Assembly (NCBI GenBank): GCA_022393335.1
Contig: JAJEKB010020941.1
Location: forward strand, 422,938 to 486,937
Source: Macrotrachela quadricornifera
Taxonomy: Eukaryota; Rotifera; Eurotatoria; Philodinida; Philodinidae
Reading direction: 5' to 3'
DNA: 64,000 nt
A program made the position numbers and the translations under genes. Positions 21,830-34,199 of the stretch are shown here, piece after piece. Position 1 is the stretch's first letter, and each line of letters opens with the position of its first letter. Under the pieces are notes generated by a model that saw nothing but the letters and a program-made list of their open reading frames with translations, had not been told where the DNA came from and made no database searches.

Positions 21830-22967
21830 CGAGGAAAACTCCCAAAGTGACACTCTCCGTTTGGGCTCATATTTTGCCTATAGGTAGGACTGATAGCGTA
21901 GACAAGACCCCTAAAAGAGTTCGTGTCCAAGGCATGTTGTAGTTGAGATGTTGCGTTTTTACGGTATAGGGATAACTCACTACCATAGTCTCTTCAGTAG
22001 GGTCTGGCGAGAACGAGTTTTCTCGTCCCGATTCCGACCGCCTCTCACTTGACAGAAATCCGTCTCCATCCCGGTCCCGGCAAAATATTTTTTCGTGATT
22101 TTCGATGCCGTTACCATTTTCTGTAAATACGACTCACCCATACTTAAAACCCATCAATGTATTTCATCGGGATTAGAAATATAAGCCGATCGGCTCAGCT
22201 AACGTCGCCGCCGATTTTAAGGAAAAAAATCGCGCCGCCGCCGCTAATGAACAGAAAATTTTTGAATATTTTCGGTAATCGGGAGAAGTTTTTATGATTC
22301 TTTTCATCTAATTCCTAATAAGAACGTTCTATGATATCATTTTCCTTTTTGTGTTAAAGAAATTCTCAAAACTGCGGGGATTTTTGTAAAAAGCTCCTAA
22401 AAACTTTGAGCCGCCGCCGCCAATCGAAGTGTCGGCTTACACCTCTACTCGAAATTCGTAGTCCCTATCCAATTTTTTAACATAGATAGCCCCGCCAGAC
22501 CCTACTTCTCAGGGACATCAGAAAAACTCATTTTAGAATTTGGACTTGAAACTTTGTATAGAGAGAGGTATCAATGAGAGTGGTTTATTGTAAGAGTTCC
22601 AGCTTTTCTGAATGCTTCAAATAACAAATAAGAATAGCAAAACTTGCTTCTAGATGTGAGAATAGGTTACCTTAGTCGTCGCATCTTAGGATAGGAACAA
22701 GGAACAACTCTGAAACTTTCACAATAACCCACTCTCAATGAAACATTTCTCTATACAAAGTTTCAAGTCTAAATTCTAAAATGAGTTTTTCTGATATTTC
22801 TGAGGGAATCACGGTAGTACGTTATCCCAATACCTTTAAAATGCAACATCTCAAAAATAACAGGCTTTGGACACGAACTCTTTTAGGGCTCTTATCTACG
22901 CTATGAGTCCTACCTATAGGCAAAATACGAGTCCAAACGGTGGGTGACACTTGAAGAGATTCCTTCG
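21830..22967. mobile_element. Fold-back element with a nested insertion
   Basis: The ends CGAGGAAAACTCCCAAAG and CTTGAAGAGATTCCTTCG are inverted. Outer arms (21830-21990 and 22810-22967) share CCTATAGGTAGGACT, AAAGAGTTCGTGTCC and their complements. Inner arms (22510-22620 and 22690-22805) share AACTCATTTTAGAATTTGGA and complement. An unrelated element (21998-22504) is inserted in the left arm. Same family as 18121-18717. Confidence 0.75.
21998..22504. mobile_element. 507-bp nested element with TAGGGTCTGGCG termini
   Basis: It starts TAGGGTCTGGCGAG and ends CCCGCCAGACCCTA. The interior is GC-richer than its surroundings, with GCCGCCGCC blocks. It interrupts the fold-back arm, as comparison with the intact right arm (22790-22830) shows. 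The flanks CTCTTCAG and CTTCTCAG may be a degraded 8-bp target duplication. Confidence 0.7.
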
Positions 22968-22969
22968 TT

Positions 22970-23318
22970 AGTTGATAATAATTTCATTTGTGTAATTTCA
23001 TTGACGTAGATTGTCGATTTCAAATGAAATATTTATTAAAGTATTTGTGTGAGAAATAAAAATGTTGAATTTATGTTGACGTAAAAGAAAAAATTTTGTT
23101 TCCTATGTTAAGAGTTAGTTCCGTTTAAAACAATGACAAGGCAAAATTTTTGCAAGATCATCTTTCAAGAATATATTGAACATGTTGAAGCTTTTAACAC
23201 AGGATACAGGAACAAATTGTTTTCATTAATATCAAAATCATGATCTCTGTTTTTAAAAAAATCTTATTTGTCAAACACAACACTTTGCAATTATTCATAA
23301 ACAGTAAAAAATTGAAAA
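22970..23318. other. 5' flank of the large receptor gene
   Basis: AT-rich. No TATA box or other element can be assigned with confidence. Confidence 0.3.
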
Positions 23319-26300
23319 ATGCACTTAATAAAGATTCTCTTCTACTTGTTTTTATTATATTCAACAACAAATTCAATTCAAATTAATCTTCATCTAACAG
23401 ATGAAATAACCAATACTGATTTTCAATATAATTGTCTTTATATATTTGCTGATATTAAAAAAGAAAATAATTTCCATGAGATTATTTCTTACTGTTTAAC
23501 TGAATGGCCAACAATATGGAAAATTCCAGAACCAAATCACAATCAAACATTTACTTTTTCTCAACTTTCAAAAGAAAAACTAACAAGTCAACAATTATAT
23601 TCTTGGTCAGCACCAATGGATGTTATTGAACGATATCAATTATATTTAAATGAAAATTTAACTTCAATGGAAACAGAATTGTTTTACAATTGTACATTAC
23701 CAAAATTTGGATCATTATGTCAATATGAATTAGATATTAATCAAAATAATGATTATTTATCATTAAATGATATTATTTATGATTTTTATCAACAATATTA
23801 TGAACCTACTAATTTAACATGTTATATTCATTTAGAATGTGATCGTGGTTCTTCATCAATATGTCTTGATTGGAGTGAAATATGTGATGGACGTATTGAT
23901 TGTTTAAATAATGCAATAGATGAAGTTAATTGTTGGCTAATTGAAACTGAAGAATGTGATGAAAATGAACGTCAATGTAATAATGGACAATGTATATCGA
24001 AAATATTCTTTCGTGATGGAGATAATCATACTTTTGAATGTCTTGATCAATCAGATGAAATTGATCTTTATCAAAAATCAGTGGCAGCACAGTGGGCTAG
24101 TGAACCGACAATCGGTAGTGAAGATATTTCATGTCCTTCACGTTTTGGACCCATTGGTGCAATAATAACTAGTTCATGTCGATTAACACGTAATATTTTA
24201 CTCATAAAATCAATTGATTCTGATACACCAAAATCATTATCGAATACTTGTTGGTTAGCATTTCGATGTGTTTATTCTATTACAAATAATATTGATTCAT
24301 CATGTATGAATTTATGTTTTGATATAAATATATGCAAACAAATAATGAATGAAACATGTCCAGATCTACTTGTCATATCTGATGCTCCACTTGCTTTTGG
24401 TCATATGTATGTAGCTTATGATAAAATACCTCTTCTACATTTGATGAATTCGCATGCTCCTGATTATGTTTGTTACAATGAAAATCTTTGTGATGGTTTC
24501 TATCCTAATAGAACATTACTTAAATTTAATAATATGACATGTCGTCGTTCACAAGATTTTCCATTTGAACTTTCAATCGATACAAGATTTAGTAGATTAA
24601 CCAGATACGTTCTAGCATTCAATCGTGATTTTTATCATTGTAATACAATTGAATATAATAATTCAAATATTTGTAATTACACAAAAATGTATCGATGTGT
24701 AAATTCTTCAAAATGTATTTCAAAATCTCGTCTATGTGATGGTAAAAATGATTGTGATTATAAAGATGATGAACATTGTTCGCCAATCAACGGTAGTTGT
24801 CCTACAATTGGATCGAAAATGTTTTTCAAATGTGCACTAGGAAGTAAATGTTTACCTTCAAGAAAGATCGACGATGGTAAATGTGATTGTATTTCAGATG
24901 ATTATGGTTTATGTGATGATGAATATACAATTGAACATTATAAGAGAAAACATATATCATTTTCAACAATTTGTGATGGTTTTATTGAATTATTCCCAAT
25001 TAATATTGATAATCGAAATGAAACTGATGAAAGTGAATGTGAATATTGGCAATGTAATAATACATATACACGATGTGATGGATTTTGGAATTGTTTTAAT
25101 GGAGAAGATGAAGTTGATTGTGATTTATATCCATTATTAAAATGTCCATCTTATCATCATATTTGTATTTCACCTAATACATATAAACTAATGTGTTTAC
25201 CTATTTCAAAATCCAATGATGGTTATATTGATTGTGTTGGTGCTACTGATGAACCAATATTATGTCGATCAAATAATTATCGACCAAGTGTGGACAATTT
25301 TTATTGTAAGAATGATACATTTCATTCTTGCATATCATCTTTTGGTCGATGTCATGAGCGGAAGCAATGTATGTATGAAGATTATGAACCAATATGTAAT
25401 CAAAGTCTAAAGGCAACTGGTCCTTTGAATTCTGTTTGTCTTCCGTTTTATACATCAAATCGTACTGATGTTCAAGAATTTCTTTGTCGACGTCCCAATG
25501 ATTTGGAGAAAATGATAATTGTAGATTTTTCCGTCAATAAATTAAAAGAATCAATTCCGGAAGATGAAATGAAACATATTAAGTCAGTTGAAATAATTGA
25601 TAAATCTGATCAATATTGTCATCGTGGTTTACCTTTACAAAATTGGTTAAATAATAATAATACTCGAATATTTTGTCTTTGTCCACCTAGTTATTATGGT
25701 TCACAATGTCAATATCAAAATGAACGTGTTAGTTTAACATTGAAATTTCAAACATATTCTGATTCACGAAAAACCTTATTTTCAATAATAATTTCACTTA
25801 TGGATGATACAAATGAAAGAATAATTCATTCATCTCAACAATTAACTTATATTTATGTTGAACATTGTAAAGTTAAATATAATATTTATTTACTTTATTC
25901 AACTCGACCAAAAAATATAACAAAAAATTATTTTATTCATATTGATATATATGAAAAAATTTTATTTAAATATCGTGGAAGTTTATTTCTTCCACTTAAT
26001 TATCCATTTCTACCTGTCGAACGTATATCTCTTCAGCTTAATATTCCACCTATAATGAATACAAATGAAATATGTTCAGATAAAATTTGTCATCATGGTC
26101 AATGTATTAAATATTTTAATAATAAAAAAAATCTTAGTTTTTGTCAATGTAATTCTGGTTGGTCTGGAAAATCTTGTAATATATCTTATAAATGTATGTG
26201 TTCATCTGATTCATTATGTATTGGAATTTTAGCAAATAATCGATCAATTTGTATTTGTCCTTTGAATAAATGGAGTTCGCGTTGTTTATTAAATCATACA

Positions 26301-28120
26301 ATTTGTCAATTTAATGAAAATTCAACATGTTTAAATGGTGGTCAATGTATACCTATGGATGAATATTTAATATTTAATGAAAAATTTATATGTATTTGTC
26401 GAAAAGAATTTAGTGGAAAACGATGTGAAATAATGGATAATGAAATTATTTTATCATTTGATAAAAATATTATTTTACCACAAGTTATGTTAATTCATTT
26501 TATTCGAGTTATTGATAATGGTCCACCAGAAAATGGTTCGACTTTTAAAACTATTCCTCTTAATCAAAATTCAATTAGTATTCGTTGGTCACATCCATTT
26601 CATATTGCTTTTATTGAACTTTTTAATAATAATTATTATTTAATAACTGTTGAAAAAACATTTAATCAAAGAATAAATCTATCAAAAAGAATTAATTCAT
26701 CAGATAATTGTAAACATATAAATCAAATATTAAATAAAACAATAATTAATTATCATCTTATTCGTCGAATTAAATATTATCATATACCTTGTCAAAGAAA
26801 TCATAGACCATTCTTATCTTGTTTTTATGATGAAAATTATTTTTGTTTTTGTTATGAATTTGGTATAAATCGTTTATCTAATTGTTTTGAATTTAATCCA
26901 TTAATAAAATATGATTGTTTTGGTTTAAGTAATTGTGAACATGATGCACAATGTTTACAAGATAATTTAACTTGTCCTCAAACATCAATATGTATTTGTC
27001 CAAAATGTACTTATGGAATAAGATGTGAATTTACTTCAACTATATTTGATTTATCACTTGATGGAATATTAGGTTATCATATTCAACCAAATATTAATAT
27101 TAATTATCAAACATTTATTATTAAATTTAGTTTATCATTAACAATAATTATGTTTAGTATTGGTTTTATTAATGGAATATTATCATTAATTATATTTATT
27201 AATAAAGAAACACAAAAAGTTGGATGTGGTTTATATTTATTAGGAACATCAATAACAACTATAATTATTTCAATAATATTTTTATTAAAATATATAATAC
27301 TACTTATAACACAAATGTCATATATTACAAATAATTCATTTCTTAATATTCAATGTCATTCAATTGATTTTATATTAAGAATTTGTTTATATTTGGATAA
27401 ATGGTTAAATGCATGTGTTGCTACAGAAAGAGCATTTAATGCAATTAAAGGAGCAAAATTTAATAAAAAAAAAAGTATTAAAATAGCTAAATATATGATT
27501 ATTATATTAATTATTTTTATGATTTTAACAACAATTCATGATCCAATTTATCGACGTATTTTAAATAGTAATGATAATGATGATGATGAAAAACGTATTT
27601 GGTGTATTCTTAGTTATCCATCGAATATTCAATATTATGATAAATTTATTCATATATTTCATTTTTTTATTCCATTTATTACAAATATAATATCAGCTAT
27701 TATTATTATTGTAATGACAGCTAAACAAAAAACACGTATTCAAAATGCAGCATCTCGTCATCGTTCTTTATTATTACAACAACTTCAACATCATCGTCAT
27801 TTATTAATCGCTCCAATACTTTTAACTATTCTTGCTTTACCACGTTTAATTATATCGTTTGTTTCAGGTTGTATTGAATCAACTCGAAATCCCTGGTTAT
27901 ATCTTATTGGATATTTTGTTTCATTTCTCCCATCAATGCTTTGTCTTGTTATATTTGTTTTACCATCAAAATTATATAAGACAGAACTTCGTATAACTGT
28001 TAAGAGATATAGAACAACGTTACAAACACGATTACAAGGTCAACGAAATCCGTTAGTAATTTTATTTTTATGTAAATATTATTATTTTTATATTATTTTT
28101 TTTTCATTTAGAACAAATAG
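23319..28120 (+). CDS. Secreted-ectodomain 7TM receptor with LDLa and EGF repeats (about 1,581 residues)
   Basis: The ATG at 23319 opens a signal peptide (MHLIKILFYLFLLYSTTNS). LDL-receptor class A modules follow at about residues 168-206, 212-252, 450-487, 493-535 and 574-648, with several retaining the C...DG..DC...DE..C calcium-cage pattern. EGF-like modules lie at about 781-795, 919-955, 960-990, 995-1040 and 1199-1238. A 7TM domain spans about 1260-1550; TM3 ends in TERAF where rhodopsin-like receptors have DRY. Large LDLa/EGF-7TM proteins are abundant in bdelloids; ligands are unknown. The ectodomain suggests cell-surface sensing or adhesion. A 56-nt GT-AG intron (28056-28111) near the 3' end replaces an unspliced hydrophobic tail by Asn-Lys-stop (28118-28120). 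Coding region intact. Confidence 0.85.
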
Positions 28121-28158
28121 AAAATAGTTTAGCTGATTATTTATTGAGAGTTTTATCG

Positions 28159-28164
28159 AATAAA
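28159..28164 (+). terminator. Poly(A) signal AATAAA
   Basis: First consensus hexamer, 38 bp after the stop of the large receptor gene. Confidence 0.55.
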
Positions 28165-28169
28165 GAATA

Positions 28170-28900
28170 CACTACTGTATTTTATTTATTAATAACAATT
28201 ATTTCTTTGCTTTTTATGTTTAATATTCTTTTAATCTTGGCTTATATTTATTGTGAATTTATATAGCTTATTGTCTGAGAAGATATGTGTTCAATATTTA
28301 ATATTATAATAAAATCAGAGATGTTCGGAATTTGAGATCAAGACAGATCTAACGGGTTTAAAATATAGCTTGCCCTTAACTTCATTATTTCTAATAGCAA
28401 GTGTACCAAGTGGAAGCAAAATGTACAGAACACTTACTGCTTCCCAAATACATCCTGTTTTACACGTACTCCACAAAACAGAGTGCACAAAGTACACTTT
28501 GCTTTTAATAAATTGAGAATTGTTCTTTAGCTGACTAAATATACTAAGGAGATTTCTCATTCATGTGCTTTAGAAAACTCAATTTTTCTCAAACAAATCT
28601 AGATTTATTTTTATTATAGGAAGGTTGGTTAAAGTCTGCTGTTTTACAATATATGGGTATTCGGGAATCGGTTGGATTTTTTAAAAATGACTGGAGGAAA
28701 ACGTAGGTGAAGTTAATAGCGATTCGTCGTGGAATATGTTTCAAATGCTCCAATGCTTATTTCAAGTATAACTCGACGAGCTCTATCCAATAGTATAATC
28801 AGATTTTCGTTACCATAAAGGAAATTTTTTTGATTCCCAACAGCCATATCTGCCATTAGTCAGTTAAGCTTTTGTCTTACTTTGGGTGATCGTCAGATAA
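28170..28900. other. Non-coding stretch with a repeat scrap
   Basis: Around 28,705-28,800, AACGTAGGTGAAGTTAATAG and CGACGAGCTCTATCCAATAG match the fold-back element at 61,690-62,290. An 81-codon minus-strand frame (28315-28560) shows no supporting features. Confidence 0.4.
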
Positions 28901-28919
28901 GCCTTCAATATGATCTATA

Positions 28920-31000
28920 TTAATGACCTTGCATACCTTTGATCTCCACTATATAGTTCAAAACCAAAGCCATTTTTTTAGCATGAATACTATTTATTAA
29001 GAGCTTGAAAAATGCCCGAACAGGTACTGGAAAAAAGTTGTCTTGTAATCTTTTCCAATAGCATATTGTCCATCTTATGGTTGAAGCATGTGGTAACTGG
29101 CATCCAATATCTTTGATATCCATTATTTTGTAAATACAGTGCATTAGATTTGAATTTTGCTTTAAGGCGATATAACGTAGTCTTTTGTCGAAATATTCAC
29201 CTGTGTTTTGATTGGATTTTACGATAACGAAGCTATTTTTCATTGTTGATAGTGGGTATCTCTACATGTACTCCCTTTTAGATCTATACTTGCTGCCAGT
29301 TGGACATTTGACTTGTCTAAAATCTGACACAATAGATGTACTACACCTCTCTATGACTCTGTTTGAGAATGATCGTGTTTATGAAAGACATTAGGAGTTT
29401 TCAGTCGCATAGTTATTGTTGTTCATGAAAGCGAATATAAAAGATCATCTTCATCGGTTGATTCAACAAAATCAATGCTAAAAACCATATTGCAGCTGCA
29501 CGATGTGAACATACACCAACTTGCTTATCACCAATTGGACAATCGTAGCAGTTGTTCAAAATTTCTTATGTGGAAAGCTGCATATCAATATAATATGATT
29601 TTGCATTGCTACGGCGAGATTGGAAGCGAATTCGTATAAATTGACCATGGGTGCCGCAGCTTGATAGAGAAAAATCTGCTTGATTATTCAAATTTGTGGT
29701 TGAAAAATGTTCTTCTGAATAAGTTCGTGTTTGCTTCAATTGAAATATGTCTTAAAAAATGATAGGAAAATATGAGTGAAAAGATTTACCTACAGATATA
29801 AAGATAGCTCAATATTACCGAAAAAAACTTTCATAGAAATAACTGACTCTTAAGTTGAAGTTATTTCCAAGTACATTTTTTGTTAAAGGATTCTGTGAAA
29901 GTATAAATCTATAGTTTGCCTTGTAAGTAAAGTTAAAAAACAGTTACTCTTCCAGAATCAAAACGGTATTTTCTTTGCTCAACTATTTTAAAGATATTTA
30001 TTCTGTTTCTTGTCGTTTTTAAGACAAAGATTATAATATTTTATAAAGAGAGTTTTTACGTTTTGAGATCAACAGACAATTGTAAGAATAGGAAAACCAC
30101 CTAGATCTAAAGCATCATTTTTCGACCATCGAAGAACCTCACTGTTAAGAGGTGTCCGAAGGAAGTTTGATTCATGAACATGCGCCAACATTTTAGTAGT
30201 AATTTGATCATCATTAGACAGTGAAGAAATTGCTGCAGTACGATAGGTATTAATTAAATCACAGGCAATTTGAAGATAATCACGTATTTTCGGGATTGTT
30301 GTATTTTGATTGATCGGATTTAGCCATTTGAAATGCTTCACACGATCATTTGTGGATTCAACAATCTAATGAATCTTAACAATAAAGTATTATCGATTTA
30401 ACTCAAGTACATCGAGTCGATATCGACCATTTAAAAAATCCGGCATGCATACATATATCAACACCTATTGCTCACGTCATCTTGGTACTATCTCTAAAAC
30501 TACGATCAACGGCAGCTTGATCATGTTCAACAATTCAATTTAAAATATCATCTTTGTTTTTAATTAGAATATCTTTCTGTATAGCTACGTTATTATTTGA
30601 ATTGTCTGATAGATAAGGACCATACCTGTGGTAGTAGTGATCAATAGTGGTTTAACACGAGATCAGTGCTTGTGAATATTGTATGTTCGTCGTTGTAATT
30701 CAATATTCTGACTCTTCTAAAAATGCAACAAACTTATTTATTACCAACTACAAAAATCGATATTTTACTCTCGTTGAACATTGAAAAAAATGAAACATAT
30801 ACCAATAGCCATGAATATGATTTCTCATACTGAACTGCTCAAATGCGTGTCATAAAATAGTTAATACATTACGTACTTGTATATACAAGTATGGATCATC
30901 AATCACGGTGTACAACTGTATTTGGTTTGTCAGTTAATAATTGAGTAACAATGCTCTAGTGTAATTCCCATGAAGTGTTCTGATGAACAGTTTCATGTAA
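28920..31000 (-). pseudogene. Decayed DDE transposase with SWIM zinc finger (ISL2EU/Harbinger-like)
   Basis: Read on the minus strand, three recognisable blocks appear in order. Near 30,910-30,866, VIDDPYLYIQ resembles the first catalytic Asp strand (DGTY.YIQKS). At 30341-30069, HFKWLNPINQNTTIPKIRDY and LQIACDLINTYR resemble the C-terminal VERV...L...IP...DY...I.C.L.N..R region. Near 29,552-29,480, NCYDCPIGDKQVGVCSHRAA is a SWIM-type zinc finger (CxCx(n)CxH). Stops and frameshifts separate them, so no intact protein is made. The combination matches SWIM-carrying transposases of the ISL2EU/Harbinger group; the superfamily assignment is tentative. A 107-codon frame at 28920-29243 probably belongs to the tail. 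Confidence 0.65.
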
Positions 31001-31486
31001 AAAAAGACATCGATTTATCAATTGTATTGTTAAATAAGTGTACGATTGACTTTCAAAAATGAGTACTTACTTTTAACTAACACAATACTCGATTTAAGCG
31101 GAATGAAATAAAAGAATTAACCGCACACGTTTTATTCGGCTAAATTATTTTGTTATTTTCGCAAGCCACGTGTCTCACTTATAGAAAGTAATATGATGGC
31201 CTTCTAATTCCTATTATTTTGCTATTGATCAATCATTTACCTTGACGCCTCTCACTATATAATATGTATGGATTTCGTATCACATAATTGTCGATAGGTA
31301 ATGAAGAAAAATTGACTATATATGGATAAAAATGCATTCAGAAAAAAAAACGTGCATATTTATCGATATAAGCGACGTAGGGTAAGAAGGTAAGTGTCGT
31401 CATTATTCAAAATATACAATCTATAGTTTTTTTTTATTTGATAAGATATTTTATAGGAAGACATTTTGCTGATTTTTAGTGACAAA

Positions 31487-33444
31487 ATGATAAGCAATAT
31501 ACGATCTTTGATCAGGCGAATTACACGTTCAGCTGATTTACGAAGAGATAATGACACTCGCGGAAGTCACTTCAATCTAGTCCCCTTAGCTGTTTCATCA
31601 TCAATAGAGAATGAAGGACAGCAACACAGAAATGAAGAGGATATTTCAATTATCTGGTTGACACATCAAAGAGAAATTACCGAACAAAATACATTAATTC
31701 AATCGCTTCGTTTTGTCAACAATTTTATTCAAGTAAGTTCAGATTGAAAATTCGGGTTCTTTTTACCAAATCAAATTCTATATTGACGCATAATCATCAA
31801 TCTGTTCAAAGGCTTCAAAAGAAAAATTGTCTCGTATAGGTATACCACATCTTGAAATTACGTTAGAATAAGAAAAAAGGAAAAACAAATTATGGAAGAT
31901 CCAGTTTATTTTCAAACAAGAAGTTAATAATTAATATAACAATACTTCAACTCTCTAAAACTAAATCCATATTGTTTGAGTGTGTGTGCTTTATAAAAAT
32001 CAGACATAACTAAACATGTATCCTATTGTATCCAATAACTCGCTATGATCTGGAACAGATAGAAATAAGAACTAAATATATATCACAAGTGATTTGTTCT
32101 ACATGAAAATAGATAAATTAATTTTTAATAATCATTTTTGTCCAAAGATATTTCTATGTTCTATATATTGTTTTGTAGGTCTGTTATAATGAAAAAGAAG
32201 CATTGGATTTACTCGAATCGTCTGGTGAAGTAAAAATATTTCTCATTATCGATTATATTGATGATACTTTATTTAATCGATTAACAACGTCAACACAAAT
32301 TGATTCATTGTTTCTCTTTACACCAGAACCGCCTAATGTTGTTCCCACATGGGTGACAGCAACCTTTTCCAATGAAATATCTTTGATTAATGGAATAAAA
32401 CAAGCACAAATACAAATTCAAAAACAGAAGGCTGTTTTTGCCATTTATGATCAAACTCAAAAGTCAACACGTGATCTTACTCGAGAATCCGGCTCTTTCC
32501 TTTTCTTTCAATTATTCAAAGATGTTCTTTTTAACATGACAAAAAGTACACAAGCTAAGCAATTAATGATTTCAAAATGTCGTGATTATTATCGAGGTAA
32601 TGCTAAAGAACTAGATAATATTGATGATTTTGAACGTAATTACAAATCAAGTGATGCTATTCCGTGGTACTCTGCTGACACATTTGTTTATTATCTTATT
32701 AATAAAGCATTACGTACGGAAGATGTCGATGCATTGTATCATTTTCGTTTCTATATCACCGATCTATGCAAAGAATTGGAGAGATGTTCCAAGGAACTAA
32801 AACGTCAAAATACGGAAAATGTTCTTCATCTTTATCGTGGCTTTCAAGTATCAATAGAAGAAATTGAAAACTTTAAAAAGAGTGTTGGCAATTTAATTTC
32901 AGTTAATGGATACTTGTCAACGAGCCGTAATCGTAAAATAGCGTATCATTTTGCTACAATGCCAACAAAACGGGAGAATGTTGTAAGAGTTATTTTCGAG
33001 TATACTGTAGACTTGACATCGATCAAAACAATTATTCTCGCCGACATCGTTAAATACAGCAAATTTCCAGAAGAAGAAGAAGTGCTCTTTGATTTGGGTA
33101 TGATTGCTACATAAATAATAAAAAAAAACTACTATCTTTTTTTTTATTGATTAGGAGCTGCGTTTCAAATAGAATCATGTATATATAGTACTGAAGAGAA
33201 TTTATGGGTGATCAAGGCAAATGCCACTGATAAAGGTGCCGAGCTTGCTATGGACTATATTAAATATCAAAAGGCAAAAGTGGCTGAATCAACTATTATT
33301 CTGATGTTTGGTCATTTATTGATTGAAACAGGAGAATATCTTAAAGCTGAAAAATATTTTCGTACAATTTTACAATCGTCAAATCCGAATGACGAGGAAA
33401 TCGCTTGCATTCATCATAATATTGGACGATCTTATCGTCTCTAA
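31487..33444 (+). CDS. NAD-dependent ADP-ribosyltransferase (ART) with N-terminal region and start of TPR
   Basis: Exons 31487-31732, 32179-33097 and 33155-33444 join in phase (introns 446 and 57 nt). The first ATG gives MISNIRSLIRRITRS. Residues ~60-170 resemble the conserved N-terminal region found before ART domains in bdelloid proteins. The ART domain follows at about 180-400 with the R-S-E triad of arginine-type mono-ADP-ribosyltransferases: LYRG (~300), GYLSTSRN (~328) and FPEEEEVLFDLG (~382), the last containing the E-x-E pair. The domain looks catalytically complete and would transfer ADP-ribose from NAD to protein. A tetratricopeptide region starts after it but meets TAA at 33442-33444. 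Target and location are unknown; no signal peptide is visible. The truncated protein would still contain the enzyme. Confidence 0.75.
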
Positions 33445-34132
33445 GGTCAGTATCAACGTGCACTTGACAATTTTCATCGCTCTTCTAAGTCACACTTCGA
33501 AGCTCGACCACCTCGTTTAATAAGTGGAGCCAAAACAATCAATTAATTGGCATTGTCTATATCGAACAAGGATTTCTTGATATGGCTGAACAATCGTTTA
33601 AACATGCTCTCCAACTCTATACCAAGACCGTTCATCAAAATCATCCAGATATTGGTGGAACTCTTAGTAGTTTGGGTGATCTTTATTGTCAAAAAGAACA
33701 ATATGATGAAGCTCTTTCTTGTTTTACACGAGCACTTAATATCTTTCGAACTAGTCTACCACCAAACCATCCAAATATTGCATATGCGTTGAATAATCTT
33801 GGTATTCTACATTATCGTGAAAATCACTATGACTTGGCTTTGAACGATTTTACACAGTCTCTAACTATGAAAGAGATGATCCTACCTGCCGGTCATCCGG
33901 ATGTGGCACGAACTGCACACAATATAGCTATAATTTATGCCCATCGCAGTGATTATGATCAGGCTAAATTATATTTTACACAAGCTGCTAGGTGTACTCT
34001 ACCAGAAACACATCCTTTCATGAACATGCTCAAAATAATATGGATAAATGGGAAATGGTGATACAAACAGGAATACCATTCGATAATGTCTATACTACTG
34101 GAATGGATCAAAATCTTGTCCTACGCTTTTGA
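33445..34132 (+). pseudogene. Disrupted TPR tail of the ADP-ribosyltransferase gene
   Basis: Immediately after the TAA at 33442-33444, the same frame continues with TPR sequence (GQYQRALDNFHRS). The homologous frame then shifts near 33480-33488 and runs through at least three kinesin-light-chain-type TPRs (GDLYCQKEQYDEALSCFTRA, NLGILHYRENHYDLALNDF, NIAIIYAHRSDYDQAKLYF). It shifts again near 34,010-34,020, after which the expected C-terminus ends at TGA (34130-34132). Three lesions in 700 bp, none in a donor or acceptor context, indicate decay of this half while the enzyme half stays open. Sequence error cannot be excluded. AATAAA lies at 34190. Confidence 0.7.
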
Positions 34133-34199
34133 ACTTACTTTTTTAACCGATATTTCCCATTTTTTCATATGTAAATTTTCGCTTTTAGAAATAAATTAG

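Noticed and set aside
23941..25458. Additional frames inside the large receptor gene
   Set aside because: Shadows of the intact 1.6-kb-codon frame.
28920..29243. Independent 107-residue gene
   Set aside because: It lies in line with the SWIM/DDE transposase remnant and shows no start context of its own.
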